In this document: positions 1-11,516 of the stretch, in pieces
Position numbering within the stretch: position 1 is the first letter of the stretch
Layout: each line of letters opens with the position of its first letter
Assembly (NCBI GenBank): GCA_002914845.1
Contig: JXTC01000040.1
Coordinates: 332,433-396,432 of the forward strand
Direction: 5' to 3'
Length of the DNA: 64,000 bases
DNA from: Trema orientale
Lineage: Eukaryota > Streptophyta > Magnoliopsida > Rosales > Cannabaceae
The notes under the pieces: generated by a model
What the model saw: only the letters and a program-made list of their open reading frames with translations
What the model was told of the DNA's origin: nothing
Database searches by the model: none
Made by a program: the position numbers and the translations under genes

Positions 1-2312
1 AAGTTGCCTGACCGTCGTTCGCCTTGGAGTAGCTAACATAAAAGAGCTCTGTGGCTATACCAGTGAAGACAACAAAGGCGGCTCCGGCTCCAAAGATACC
101 TTTCCTCACTACCTTACACGACAAGGCTTTCCTGTATTTTGTGTGGTAAGCATTTCTAACTGATGCCCCGAGCAAACAAGACACGGCGATGATGAAGAAA
201 ATCCTGAAATTTTCGCGTGTGAAAGATCAATTCAAAATCTGGAATGGAAGAAACTTGAAGATTATTCATTTCTTTAACAAGAATGAATAGTAAAATTGTT
301 CATCTAGTACTGAGTTTCTAGATTTAAACCAAGTTTAATCTAAAAACAAAAAACAAATATGATTGAAAAGTTGAGCTAACAACATACCAGCTAGTAATAA
401 ACAGGGCTATGGCACAAGACCTCGAACCGCTTGGCCTTAAAGCCTTCCCACAGCACAAGCATCGGCTTACCACCATTATAAGAAGTTGACTGGCCGTCAA
501 TAAAAAAAAAGCCCCCACGCCTAGGCCAGTTGCGATATCTTTATCGTATATGCAGTAGCTGTAATCTGCCTGCGTTTCTATCCTTGCCTGCCAGGGAAGA
601 ATAGATGAGTTAGGATTTACCAGTCTTCAAGAATAGATAAATACAACATCATAATCCGGTTATCTTTGCAGGTTTTATTTGTTGAGAGACTTGGGACATA
701 AGTGAAGTTCATATTCTTACCAAATCATAATTGAAAAGAAACTAAACTAAGAATTAAAAAGGTTTAGAAGTTTAGGAGTTAAAGTGGCGGTGGAAACAAC
801 TGGGAACATATACAATCATCAACATTGTCTTTCACAACTGATGTACCGGTTTTCAATGAGTAATCAATTAATGATGATATATCATGACAAAACCAAAATT
901 ACTTTAGTCATACGAAGTTACGGAAAAATTGAAATTATGTCAACATCCAATCAAGGTTGCCAAAGGAATCTATCTATTTATTTAAGTCAAAACACGATAA
1001 AGAGTCCAAGTCAAAAGTCATTATGGCATTACTATACGACGGTACCACCCCAAGAATACCCAAACTTTTCAGCGGTTGGTGAAGGATTAGGTAGCTTGAA
1101 ATATTAGTTTTGCTTACATTCTAATCTTTAATTCTACAGCTAAGTTCCTATCTCAACTGAGATGAAATAGTACCGAGCCATATATCTAAACAATTTATAA
1201 CCCTCAAAGTCCAAACAATTTCTATCCCACCACAATCTATAGTCTACCAGTATTCTCCAGTTTTTGTCTCCATGAACATGCTAAAATTTAGACAATGCCA
1301 ACTTCCAGAACTATTTAATATCGTCATTTGTTTATATCCCAGAAATCTCCAAACTCACTTTGCGAACTCGAGTTCAAAACTGGATTATCCTGCTAAACCC
1401 TACATTGCAGAGAACCCAAGCATATTACAAGGTAGCTCCCCGCGAGGAATCGAATCCCTTACCTCATGGGAGCAAACTATGCGCTTGACCACTTAACCTA
1501 CCCCTAATGGTCTTTTAAAACCATTTATTAGGCCTACTATATCACATTTTGCAGTCTTGCCATGAAAAAAGATGCTTCATATTTGGTATAGGAGATCAGA
1601 TTTTGCAGTATTTCTTTAGGAAGCAGCTTTACTTACGAACGACTTCACTGAATCTTGTTAACAGGCTACCATTAGCATCTAACTACTTGAAAAGGTTTTG
1701 AGTTAAGAATTTGAAAGAGAAACCCTTATAGGAAAGTCCCATACTAATTGACCAGAAATTCGCCACGCATCAAGCCATTCCCAACATGGAGTTCAAAATC
1801 CATGAAAAGGGTGTGTACATAGAAAGTCCCAACATAATTTTGTATACACTTCTCGTTTCACATGCTAATGAATGATGTCATTCTAATTCGTAGTATGGTT
1901 ATGTCTCTCAAGATGTCAAATTAATGGCTCACACCACCGAGGTTCATGTCAGATCCAGTACTAAATATAGTTTTCAAGCAACTGTTTCATCACAAATTGT
2001 TTCAGCAATTGGGTTATCACGATAGAATGAACATATAACCTTTAGCACACAAATTAATTTAAGAATCACCTCAAACAATTTAAAGGGTTTCTTCAAAACT
2101 ATGTAAAGAAAAAAAAAATCTGGTTAGAAACATTATAAATGGTTAACCTTTCACTTTAAGAACTCAAAACCCCATTTCCAATAGCTGGGTCATCCCAAGT
2201 CCCAACATCAACTGTTGACTGTCCTACTTTCCCTTCCCTCACTCCTAAAATCCCCAAACCAAAAAACTTCAAACGAACCTCAAAGGCCATAGCTTTAGCA
2301 ACTTACAACTCG

Positions 2313-2348
<36 letters not shown>

Positions 2349-2506
2349 AAAATTAAAAACTAGAAGAAAGTATAAACATATCAAGGAAATCCCACAAAAA
2401 AAAAAGAGAAACTCACAGTGGTCCTCCTCTGCTCGGCGGCAACGGCAAGAGCGAAAGCAATTAAATCAAGCACAAACACCAGAACCAGTACCAGAGTTGA
2501 AGCCAT
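1..2506 (-). CDS. DUF1218 family membrane protein, three exons, 3' end off the window
   Basis: Exon 1 is 2417-2506 (ATG at 2506-2504), exon 2 is 388-587 and exon 3 is 203 down to the window edge. All junctions are GT-AG: the donor is GTGAGT after exon 1, and acceptors are GGCAG before exon 2 and TTTCAG before exon 3. The spliced reading gives about 164 residues with no stop. It opens MASTLVLVLVFVLDLIAF, followed by AAEQRR, then DYSYCIYDKDIATG, RCLCCGKAL and RNAYHTKYRKAL, all hallmarks of plant DUF1218 proteins. Four hydrophobic segments fit membrane spans at about residues 4-25, 49-70, 88-111 and 133-153, and Cys42, 73, 75, 76 and 88 match the conserved cysteines. Relatives (MWL/DEAL group) act in lignification, vascular patterning or leaf symmetry; the role of this member is not known. 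Family proteins are about 170-220 residues, so only a short tail should be missing. Intron 1 is long (1829 bp) and holds a SINE-like piece. Confidence 0.9.
1420..1512 (-). mobile_element. tRNA-derived SINE-like fragment in intron 1 of the DUF1218 gene
   Basis: Read on the minus strand it carries a pol III A-box-like stretch (GGTTAAGTGGTCAAGCGCA) and, about 35 bp on, a B-box-like stretch (GGATTCGATTCCT). The 5' and 3' ends of the tRNA-like part (both G-rich) cannot pair as an acceptor stem, so this is not a tRNA gene. It lies in the same orientation as the host gene. I could not place the 3' tail or a TSD, so the limits are approximate. Confidence 0.5.
2313..2348. repeat. compound (TA)n(CA)n microsatellite in DUF1218 intron 1
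   Basis: About nine TA units pass directly into about nine CA units. It lies 69 bp downstream of exon 1 in gene orientation. It is a simple repeat likely to vary in length between individuals. Confidence 0.9.
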
Positions 2507-2527
2507 TACTTCTACTAATATCTCAAA

Positions 2528-2529
<2 letters not shown>

Positions 2530-2565
<36 letters not shown>
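2530..2565 (-). promoter_or_regulatory. (GA)n tract in the probable 5' leader of the DUF1218 gene
   Basis: About 18 CT units on the plus strand, GA on the gene strand, lie 24-60 bp upstream of the DUF1218 ATG. GA tracts in plant 5' leaders are known binding targets of GAGA-binding (BBR/BPC) proteins. Use here as a regulatory site is inferred from position only. No clear TATA box was identified upstream. Confidence 0.5.
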
Positions 2566-2567
<2 letters not shown>

Positions 2568-3177
2568 CTTAACAAGTGTCAAGTAGTCTTATAAAAAAAT
2601 AAATAAATAAATAAAAACAAAACAAAAAAAAAAATGAAGAAATAAAATGAGACCAAAGAGGCAAAGAGTGATACAAAGCCTTAGCCCTTAAGCTTGGCCG
2701 CACGTACGGAACTATGTCCTACTCCGCTTTCAATTCTTTAATACCCATTGTGCCCATAACTACTGCTCACACGGCACGCGCCATTGTTTTTTTTTTTTTT
2801 TAATGGTGAGAGAACTTGATTCTCTCGCACACGAAATAGAATTAGAATTTCAAGGCTCAAGCCTCAAGGCCAAGCTTTGATTTACTTGTTTCATCGCAAC
2901 GAACTTGTATGACATGAGTTGTGTATAAATAAAATTAATAATAATGTCTTTCAATTTTGAAAATTGAGTTGGATTCATTATTTTTTCGCCAAACGAGACA
3001 TTACTAATACATGATTTCGTTGTGTTCGAACTTTCTTTAAGTTGAGGGTTGAATTCATCTTATTTCAATCAGGAAGTCCATGTACAACGAGAGCAACATG
3101 ACAAGAACTATTGACACAAGAAGTGAGTGAGTCCCTAACTCACTATATCCTTTCCTTACAAGACTTTCAGTGCACAA
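2566..3177. other. intergenic DNA upstream of the DUF1218 gene
   Basis: This should contain the DUF1218 promoter. I see A-rich simple sequence at about 2595-2645 and a T-run at 2787-2802, and no coding sequence or clear core promoter element. Confidence 0.5.
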
Positions 3178-3186
3178 TATGAGTCT

Positions 3187-3371
3187 GAGGAATGTTATGG
3201 GGCATCTTAAGGTGTTAAGCACTACAAAATGTATCAGTTTTTCACTTAGAGATGGAATGACACTTTAGGTGTGACCTAATATAAGTCCTAATTTATTAAT
3301 TTTATTTTTCAATAAAAAACCTGACACCTCTTGTAGTGTTTAGCACCTTAATGTGTCCCATAATATTACTC
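3187..3371. mobile_element. MITE, 185 bp, GAGTAATG-type ends, 9-bp TSD
   Basis: The inverted ends read GAGGAATGTTATGGGGCA on the left and, reverse-complemented, GAGTAATATTATGGGACA on the right. The similarity continues about 45 bp inward through TTAAGGTGYTAARCACTACAA. It is flanked by TATGAGTCT (3178-3186) and TATGAGTCC (3372-3380), a 9-bp TSD with one mismatch. Long inverted repeats with 9-bp TSDs point to a non-autonomous Mutator-like element. Related copies are at 12304-12487 and 54848-54995. Confidence 0.7.
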
Positions 3372-3400
3372 TATGAGTCCACATACACTATTGAGTGATT

Positions 3401-3987
3401 GAGAATGGCAATGGGGTAAATAGGTGACATACGATTTTTCAATTACCGTCCCTATCCCTAAAGGCTAATCGTAATATCATACCCGTCTCATTAACCGTTT
3501 TTTTAGATACGGGGACGGTGCAGAGAATAACTAATGAATAATGAGGAAAATAATGGTTACGGAAAATAATGGTTACCTATTACTCGTTGATAATGACAAA
3601 ATAAGAAAGAAAATTAAGATAAAAATGCTAAATTTTTTATAATTGACAAAAAAATTAAACTCTACAATATATTAAATAATTTTCAAACTCTAAAATTTAA
3701 ATATGTAAGTATATATAATTTTCTAAAATCATTATTTTACCAAGATATATGAATGTAAGTAGTGTAAAATTAAATAAATATGTATATATAATAATTTTTC
3801 TATGTGAATATATATATATATCGAAATAGATGTAGAATATATTAATACCGTATTCGCACTATTCCCGTATATTAATAGTGTGGTTATTCTCCATCCGATT
3901 ATTTTTCATACTTGAGCAATTTTTTTCCACCACATTCAAATTAAATAATCACGAATGCACATAACCACAAGTTATATTGCCATCGAT
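3401..3987. mobile_element. hAT-like non-autonomous element, 587 bp, 8-bp TSD
   Basis: The left end reads GAGAATGGCAATGGGG. The right end, reverse-complemented, reads ATCGATGGCAATATAA. The shared ATGGCAA core is typical of a common plant hAT family whose ends read like TAGGGATGGCAA. The flanking direct repeat GAGTGATT is perfect at 3393-3400 and 3988-3995, the 8-bp length expected for hAT. The interior is AT-rich with no coding sequence. Confidence 0.6.
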
Positions 3988-3995
3988 GAGTGATT

Positions 3996-5868
3996 TAGGA
4001 GTTGAACATAATTTTTGGCTCTTTGGTGTCTGCGAGAGTGTCAAACTCGCTATTTTGTAGATGGGGGCGAACTATGCAAAAGTTATGCTGTGTCTATAAT
4101 TACTATTATTGTTATTATAACAATATTATTGTTGGGTTATTATTACTTTAATGTCTTAGTGAGTCTCTGTGGTTGTTTACATGGTAACTCCCTCCCAAAT
4201 TCAAAAAATAAATATTAAAAAATTATTTTGATGTTGATCGAGATTCGAGAATACTCTTCAACTTTACGGTTCTTATTTTGTTCAACAATATCAATTTTAC
4301 ACGTAAAGACAATGAATAATCTTTGAATAATTACAATCTGATTGTCCAATTATACAAGTTTTCCTCTTCCATTATTCTAACTTTTCATCCCTTCTTTTTT
4401 TTTTTTTTTTTTAAGGCACATTAGAGAATGTAGAGTTAATTATTTTTCCACTTAAGTTGACCTTATTACTTTGATAATAAAGAGAAAATGTATCACACGA
4501 CATCTTTTTTTTTTTTTTGGTTTTGTTTTATCTGGTTACTATCTTGTCTTCCCTTTTCTTTTAATTAGGTTATAAATTGTCATCTTTGATTTAATATAAT
4601 GGAACTAGATTAGTAATGAGCATTGTAAATAAAAATCATATTCAATTGTTTGTTTAATCTAGTATATTGAAATGAAATAAATATTATATCCATAAAAATA
4701 CTCTTATTTTTTGGTGTCTTTATAAGGCAGAAAGAGAAAGTTAAGTTTTAAATAAATTAGATAAAAATATTAGAATCCTTATTCATTAGGTACTTAGAAT
4801 GAATTGTGATTCCATTACTTATATGGAATTGTGATTCCTTTGTCTAAAATCCAAAACAAATAATAAAACGAGCATTATATAGGAATATGCATTCAATCCA
4901 AAGTACATCCCACCAAGCCAAATATGACCTCCAAATATTATTAGAACAAATATTTTTAATGCTGACAGACCTCTTGAGTATGATGTATTTGGAGAACATT
5001 CGATGATTTAGCCCATCTTACCTAATAGACTGATATGGTTCAAGCAAATTAAAACAGTGGATTCATGAATCATGAGACAACTAAACATATAGAATGCCAG
5101 CTATGCTATAAAAACATGAGATTATCAATATCCTTGTTTTAGGAAAAAGTTCAAGTTGTTGCTTCCAAAACATGTCCATTAATACTTAAAAAAAAAAAGA
5201 AAAAAGAAAAAAACGTGTCCATTAATCTAGTTGTTGCACCAAGTACCATTTAAGAGAAAAGTGGATCAACCAATTAGTGTAGCAAGCACATTGAGATGAA
5301 AGTAGTATATTAAAGATAGTGGGCTAGATACCTTACTTAATGCTAAGGGATTTTTAAATGATGATAACAAGCGCACGCTAGCCTCTAAAAAATAAAATGA
5401 TTTTATATGGTAAATTTCAAAAAAAATGAAAAATGCCAGATTTTAAAAGTTTTTCAAAAAATCTAACATTTATTTAGAAAAATATAACGTTTTAGAAATA
5501 TACTCTTCTTTTACCAATTAATTAAGTACTTAAGGTACTCGGTTAAGTTATTTAAGGTAATCATACTAGTTATTTCCAGTAATCTAATTGATTATCCAAA
5601 GTAAATGTTTGGTTAACTTAATTACCTGTGAAAAATGCCAATGTTGAAGAAAAAGTAATATTTTTCTAAATATTTTTAAACGTTGTATTTCTATAAATAA
5701 ATTTTTAAAATTTTTTTGGGGCTTATAGAAATATGATCAAATTTTGGGCCCAATTTAAATAAATATCCATTTGTCAAATGTTGTAGCAAAATGTCCAGTA
5801 TATATGTTTATATATCAAGTGTAAAATTTTATATACCAAGTACAAAAAATTATATACCCGGTACATTT
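3996..5868. other. AT-rich intergenic DNA without recognisable genes
   Basis: Homopolymer T runs lie at about 4395-4413 and 4506-4519, and an A/G-rich run at about 5189-5212. From 5400 the sequence is dominated by short AT-rich words resembling the inverted repeat that follows. I see no gene. Confidence 0.6.
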
Positions 5869-6330
5869 CAGTACAACAACTGAAATTGGTAGATATATTT
5901 ATCTACCAAGTGTAAAAATATATATATCTAGATATTTAGCTATAAAATTTAAAAAATTGATATCTACTTAATCAAATTTAAAATATTAGTCATCCACCTA
6001 AATTTCTCAAAGTTTTTTCTAAAAAAACTCAGGATTTTTCAAAAAATTTGGACTTTCCTGGATTTTTCAAATTTCTGGACTTTGGGCGCGGAGTTTGTAA
6101 GAAGCCCAAAAGAATAAGTACATGCAGTATATGTGGAGCAAACTAGGCCAGTTCGAACCCAAGTGCACACGCCAAAGGCCCAATTCACATAATAACTAGA
6201 CCCAGACCCAAATGAGAAAATTAGGTGGATGATCAATTTTTAAATTAGTTTGGATAGATGTCCATGTTTTAAAATTTGTAGATAAATGTCCATTTCTTTA
6301 AAGTTTCAGTTGAGGAATATGTTGTATTTC
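5869..6330. mobile_element. foldback element with long imperfect inverted repeats
   Basis: The stretch at about 5869-6010 recurs inverted at about 6205-6330. Shared words in the same order are CAACTGAAA, TTTATCTAC, AATTTAAAA and CATCCACCTAAATTTCTC (one base different on the other arm). The arms enclose about 195 bp that are richer in G+C. The layout fits a small Mutator-like foldback element. I found no convincing TSD, so the ends are approximate. Confidence 0.4.
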
Positions 6331-6926
6331 TATTTTTGTCATTGAATGTATTGGAAATTTAGCTATAGACTTTTAAATTTAGTATATTACTAAATTTTGG
6401 GCTAAAAAATAGTCAAATAACTAATTATTCCAGCTCAAATACCTAACACCTTTGACCACTAAGAGTCTGAGACTTTAGTTAATTTGTTGGGCAGTAGGCA
6501 CATAAATACTATTTCTGTGGCTTTTCTTTAATATTAACTTCTTTTAGTTCTCAATATTGTCTTTTTTTTATTGGTTTCTTCACCAGAAAGATTTATTGCA
6601 AGGATATGTGGTCCATTTCTATGATTTTATATCATAGTGATAACTTTCGGCTACATGTTAAAAACAAATTTAGGCTACGTTTAGATCAGAAAGAGAACAA
6701 GAATTAGGAAAGCAATTCCATTTTATTTCTATTCATGTGTTTACTTAACAATTTTAGAAAATTTTTCACATAGTAAATTAAAATTTGAAATGATGACTTA
6801 ATTTTTGATTTATTCTCATTTCTCTTTAAATATATTCTCATTCATTTTCTCTTCCCTTTTCTTTTCATTATTGATTAGTAAGCATACCCTCCCTTAGATT
6901 TAAATTCGAGTTTGGATCCATACTAA

Positions 6927-6992
6927 ATATGTGTATGTACATAATAATTTAGACAAAAATATATGTGTATGTACATAATAATTTAGACAAAA
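6927..6992 (+). repeat. tandem duplication, 32-bp unit, period 34
   Basis: The unit starting ATATGTGTATGTACATAATA occurs at 6927-6958 and again at 6961-6992 with essentially no difference, so the duplication is recent. Confidence 0.85.
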
Positions 6993-7013
6993 CAAGAGGT
7001 AACTATTGGAATA

Positions 7014-7349
7014 GCTTTGTTTGGTAGGAAGGATCCGTAGAAGGATGGAATAGAGTGGAAGGAGATCAAAATTCTATTATTTAGTAAGAGGGATGGTAGA
7101 ATGGAGAAGATGGGAAGAAAGAATGATTAGATAAAAGTTAATTAAATGATAAAATTATCATCTAAAAATAAATTAACAAGTATAGTTTACTATATTTAAC
7201 TACCCGATTATATTTCAAGACTATATATATATAATTAAAGTTCTATTCATACTTTCAACTCTCATTCGCATACCAAACAAAATGCATCGGAAATTTACTA
7301 TCCCCTCAATCCCTTTGCTCCTATTGCCCTCCTTCCTACCAAATACAGT
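7014..7349. mobile_element. MITE, 336 bp, TTTGGTAGGAAGGA ends
   Basis: The left end is GCTTTGTTTGGTAGGAAGGA. The right end, reverse-complemented, is ACTGTATTTGGTAGGAAGGA. The flanks ATTGGAATA (7005-7013) and ATTAGGATA (7350-7358) form a 9-bp duplication with two mismatches. The interior is noncoding. The family cannot be fixed between Mutator-like and hAT-like by sight. Confidence 0.6.
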
Positions 7350-7358
7350 ATTAGGATA

Positions 7359-9053
7359 TAGAACAAATTAAGTACAATATTTCCACGGTACACCCGCTTT
7401 TGTTAATTATACGTTGGTACAAGATGAGCACCAAACTTCAAAAAGTCATGATATATCATTATGATTATTTGACGTGTCATCTCTTTTGACCTGTATCGGT
7501 ACTGATATGGTGAACAAACGATAGATTCTCACGATTCGATAGCATTATTGGGATGCATGCATGTCTTGGGTTGGATGTGCATGCGTTTTTCTCGTGTTTT
7601 ATTTATCTTCTTAATTTCTCCTCTAAGTTTTTGCTTACGCATATTTTTATTGACATGACATTCACATGTACGGATTATTTCAACTAGTACAGAAGAATTA
7701 ATTGCCTCATTCATTAATGTGCTTTAAATATGATGATAACAGTACATGATGGACCCTACACGGGGACAAGTGGGGCCATCTGCCCCGCTCAACATTTTCA
7801 AATTTCAAATCCTGATTTTACTACTACAATTAAAATGTCTCCCATGTGCTCCAATCAAAAATTTTTTTGACTTTACTTTTACCCTTAATAATCTAGCTAG
7901 CTACTTGTTTCAGTTGTTTGTCTTAATATATACACCCACTTAGTTTGTAGATTATCTATAAATATAAAAATAAATAATTACTTTACTTGTCTCTTGTTAT
8001 TTTTTTCCTCATCAAAACACTATTAATTTTCTTTTCTTCACTCTCATTTTAAATTTTTTTACTTCTATTTTCAATAATTTTAACAGAATTAATTAATTTT
8101 TAACATACTATGCTTAGTAGAAATGTTTTTAACATATATATATATAATCAGTAATGTTAATGGAATTAATGTAGTTTGTTGAATTACAAAGGATTCAATT
8201 TGCTGTATTTCCATATATATATATGTATAGATATATGCTTTAATATGAAGTATCTGATAAACAATAGCTAGTCATGAAATAAATTACGTAAGGCATTAAT
8301 CAATAAGAACGCAAATTTCATTCGACCGGGACTTGTGGCTTAGTCGAGTCTAGAGTTCAGGTCCAGGACATATTATATCATGAATATACTTTAATTTACC
8401 TTTTGTAATTTATGAAAAGGAAAATCATAGACCATTGGACCAAATTAAGTCAAATAAAACATACGTACGTACTGGCCATATTGATAAATATCATATATTT
8501 ATTTTCACAGGTCAGGGCTTTAGCTTTTCTCTTATCAGCCATACATACAAATAATTTTAACTTCAAAGTTCTGCCATTTATAAACCAACCAAATACAATT
8601 TCGGCATTTTATTGGGTTCGTGATTGATTTCTTTCTAATTTCTAGTTCTCTTCTGAAGAAAATCCAGAATACGTATTTTAGACTATTCATTAGTAATTGT
8701 TACATCTTATATTCTTATAACCTACAAGCTTTCAGGATCTTGAATTTCTGATAAATAAGCTAAGTTAATTAATACACACTAGATGACTAGAATAGTACTG
8801 CACTAGTGGCCGACACTGGTTAACATGTACTAAACTGAAAAAATAAAAGTACTATATTCTCGTGCTCTATGACATAATTAAGAATTTGAAACAATCTGAA
8901 TCGATCCTTATCAGTTGTCAATTCACTCTAAAAAAAGGACTTTTTATTTGAAAATTCTTAAATTTCAGCTAATTATATATAGGCACAGATATAGTGGGAC
9001 CGTCTATATTTTAACCAATTTATATCACATTTGTTTAATATTTTATTAATTAA
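7359..9053. other. AT-rich intergenic DNA without recognisable genes
   Basis: Several TA-rich stretches (for example 8135-8155 and 8210-8232) and no coding region with family-like sequence. A stretch at about 8326-8372 has weak pol III box-like words. Confidence 0.5.
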
Positions 9054-9106
9054 AATGTAACATGTGTTGATTTTTTTTTTTTTTTGAATGTAACATGTGT
9101 TGATTT
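9054..9106. repeat. poly-T micro-insertion flanked by a 20-bp direct repeat
   Basis: AATGTAACATGTGTTGATTT occurs at 9054-9073 and again at 9087-9106. Only about a dozen Ts plus a G lie between the copies. A long duplication around a homopolymer is what target-primed reverse transcription leaves when it aborts within the poly(A) tail. A plain tandem duplication with T-slippage is the alternative. Confidence 0.6.
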
Positions 9107-9651
9107 GAACAATAAAAAAAAAAAAAAACATTTTGTAGCCAAATGTGGGTGCCTAGATTTAAAATGGAGGTCTTTTTATTTGTATTTTTCTTTAGAAGGA
9201 ATATGACCATTGCAAGGAGGAAACCAAAAGATACTCCTTGCTTTTTTCCTTTTTGAAAAATCTTTCAACATATAGTTCATGGGCAAAAAGATAATTAAAT
9301 TTAGTGGCGGCCACTGGCCAACTCTTTTTTTGTAAGATTTTAATTGAAGGGAAGATATATACATACATATATATGTATAGCTGTTAATTTTACTAGGTAC
9401 CACTTACCACATTGATTGAGCCAAATAAAGCATTAGTTTAGACATATCATGTGAATTAGTAACTTTTCTCTAACTTTGTACTATATATATATATTTTATA
9501 AAGTAACGGTAATAGGCATCAGTAGTAGCACTATTGTTTTGTGGCAAATATATATATATATATTATATCAATAACTACACTACAGTTAAGTAGTAAATGA
9601 ACTCAATCCATTGGCATTTATTGCAACTCCGATCGAGACATCACATAAAAT

Positions 9652-9715
9652 AAATATAGTTATATAAGTTTTTTTTTTTGTTTTTTGTTTTCGAACAAAT
9701 ATAGTTATATAAGTT
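9652..9715 (-). mobile_element. tail-only retroposon insertion with 19-bp TSD
   Basis: AAATATAGTTATATAAGTT occurs at 9652-9670 and 9697-9715. Between them lie 26 bp, nearly all T, ending TCGAAC. Read on the minus strand the insert is GTTCG followed by an A-rich tail, like the extreme 3' end of a LINE or SINE (the LINE at 13.6-19.7 kb ends AAGTTTG plus A-run). This is probably a severely 5'-truncated insertion. Confidence 0.6.
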
Positions 9716-10107
9716 ATTGTTATCCGCTGACGCCAAAAATTGGCTTAACAACCAAATTATATGTTTGTAAAAAATGAATAATAAAGAAGAGAAAAGACAC
9801 AATTTTTAAAGTAATTCAGTCGGAATTTCTTCGGCCTACGCTCATTATAGTCGATATTATTGAGACGATAGAATTTGTATAGAAACATAAGTCTGAGAAA
9901 ATTTTGAGATCCCCTCTCCTTCTCTCGTTTGAGGGGGTTTATATAATACATAAAATGTATATACCGTAGTTACTATAGCAAACATGTCTACTGGAGAAGC
10001 AAGTGGAAAATGGTCTGATGATAGTCAAAGTGTAGGTAAGAATACTTGAGTTTGTCTCTCACTTGTCCTCCATTTTATCTTGTTCCGCAAATTATGAATT
10101 TGGGCTT
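9716..10107. other. intergenic DNA, nothing recognised
   Basis: No gene, repeat pair or transposon end was recognised in this stretch. Confidence 0.5.
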
Positions 10108-10116
10108 TTATATATA

Positions 10117-10288
10117 GGGGATGGCTACGGTAGGGGCGTCCCTACGTAGGGTCATGCCTTAATTATCGTTGGATGGGAATCTGTGGGGAATAACAGAAAT
10201 CTGTGGAGAATCTCTTTATATACAGATTTCCATCCAACAGTAAATAGACAGGGCCCTACGTAGGGGTACCCCTACTGTAGACGCGCCC
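10117..10288 (+). mobile_element. foldback MITE copy A, 172 bp, Mutator-type TSD
   Basis: One of four copies of a family that starts GGGGATGGCTACGGTAGGGG and ends CTACTGTAGACGCGCCC. The outer ends are imperfect inverted repeats. Inside lies a second inverted pair based on TGGATGGRAATCTG, so the whole element can fold into a long hairpin. The flanks TTATATATA (10108-10116) and ATATATATA (10289-10297) fit a 9-bp TSD with one mismatch, though both lie in TA repeats. Confidence 0.8.
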
Positions 10289-10297
10289 ATATATATA

Positions 10298-11339
10298 TAT
10301 ATATATATGAGCTCGCTCATAATTAAGCCTCTCTTATCTCAGTAGTGGTAAAGCTCGCTTTCCGAAATAATTCAAGTCATGTGAGCAGGAGATAAGTCAA
10401 GTGAGCATATATAATATGCTAAACGACCAGCTAGCCATACACATGTATAAACTATTCTCCACGTGAGTTGGTCATTTTGTCTACTAGATTGAATGTAGTG
10501 CAACTTTGCATGCATGTATATGTATTAATCTTGTTACCAATAACGACTATATTTATGATATATATTGCGTGCTGTGAGCTTTTTAGTACGAGCTGATTCT
10601 ACGAGATCTACGTTTGGTTGCAAAGTGAAATGAAAAAGGAATTGTAATGGTAATAGAAATGGAATGGAGTAAGAATTGATTCATTTATTTGGTTGACATA
10701 TTGAAATTGGTGCTGGAATTATGACTACTTTATTTGGTTTATTGTGTAATAGAATGGAATCAACTCTAAATAGACCAAAATATCCTTACCAATAATAAAA
10801 GTTAGATAAATAATAAATTTGGTATAAAATTTGATTTTTCACAAGAGATCAATATGTTTTAACAGAAAATATCTTTAATTTTTTCTTATATATTTATAAA
10901 ATACATAAAAGACCAAATAATCCAATGTAAAAGTTAGAAAAATAATTAAATCGGTATAAAAAGAGAGGGTATTTAGGGCACAGCGAAATATGAGCTGGAA
11001 TATAATGGACATTCACTCAGTTTAGTTTAGTAAAAACCTTTCATGTGTTTAGGTGAATTGCCATTACAATTGTAATGGGTTTTCAGATTCTTGAAACTAA
11101 ACAAACAAGAAAATAGGCTTAATAAATGAATGACCATTACATTACAAAGCTCATTACAACTAATTAAACACCACTTAGTGCAAGCTGACTTCTCATAGCT
11201 ACCCTCTAGTGCTGGTCTTTAGTGGAAAAATTACATGCACAACATTATCCTTTATGATGCTAGTATATTAATTTTATATGTTTTTACCACACACTAATAA
11301 ATATGCGGAGTTCAATCGAAGAATTTGATTATGAGACCT
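10298..11339. other. intergenic DNA with a possible decayed MITE
   Basis: Between about 10608 and 11175 the sequence opens CTACGTTTGGTTGCAAAG and closes with AACACCACTTAGTGC. The GGAATGG-rich edges resemble the common plant MITEs with CGTTTGG ends, but the terminal repeats are too weak to call. Nothing else was recognised. Confidence 0.35.
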
Positions 11340-11348
11340 TAATTTTAT

Positions 11349-11516
11349 GGGGATGGCTACGGTAGGGGCGTCCCTACGTAGGGTCATGCCTTAATTATCG
11401 TTGGATGGGAATCTGTGGGGAATAACGGGAATCTGTGCAGAATCTATTTATATACATATTCTCATCTAACGGTGAATAGACAGGGCCCTACGTAGAGGCG
11501 CCCTACTGTAGACGCC
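11349..11516 (+). mobile_element. foldback MITE copy B, 168 bp, perfect 9-bp TSD
   Basis: Same family and orientation as the copy at 10117-10288. The flanking direct repeat TAATTTTAT is perfect at 11340-11348 and 11517-11525, which defines both ends. A 9-bp AT-rich TSD is the signature of Mutator-like transposition. Confidence 0.85.

Noticed and set aside
784-1107. 107-residue open frame on the plus strand
   Set aside because: It lies antisense within intron 1 of the DUF1218 gene, has no family-like motifs and ordinary AT-rich composition.
1434-1505. tRNA-like sequence with A and B boxes
   Set aside because: The ends cannot pair as an acceptor stem and it lies inside an intron, so it is listed as a SINE-like fragment and not a tRNA gene.
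8326-8372. SINE-like stretch with TGGCTTAGTCG and GAGTTCAGGTCC
   Set aside because: Box-like words are present, but there is no tail, TSD or wider similarity, so chance cannot be excluded.
10326-10400. SINE-like stretch (ATCTCAGTAGTGGTAAAGC)
   Set aside because: The A-box-like word is good but no B-box at the right spacing and no TSD were found.
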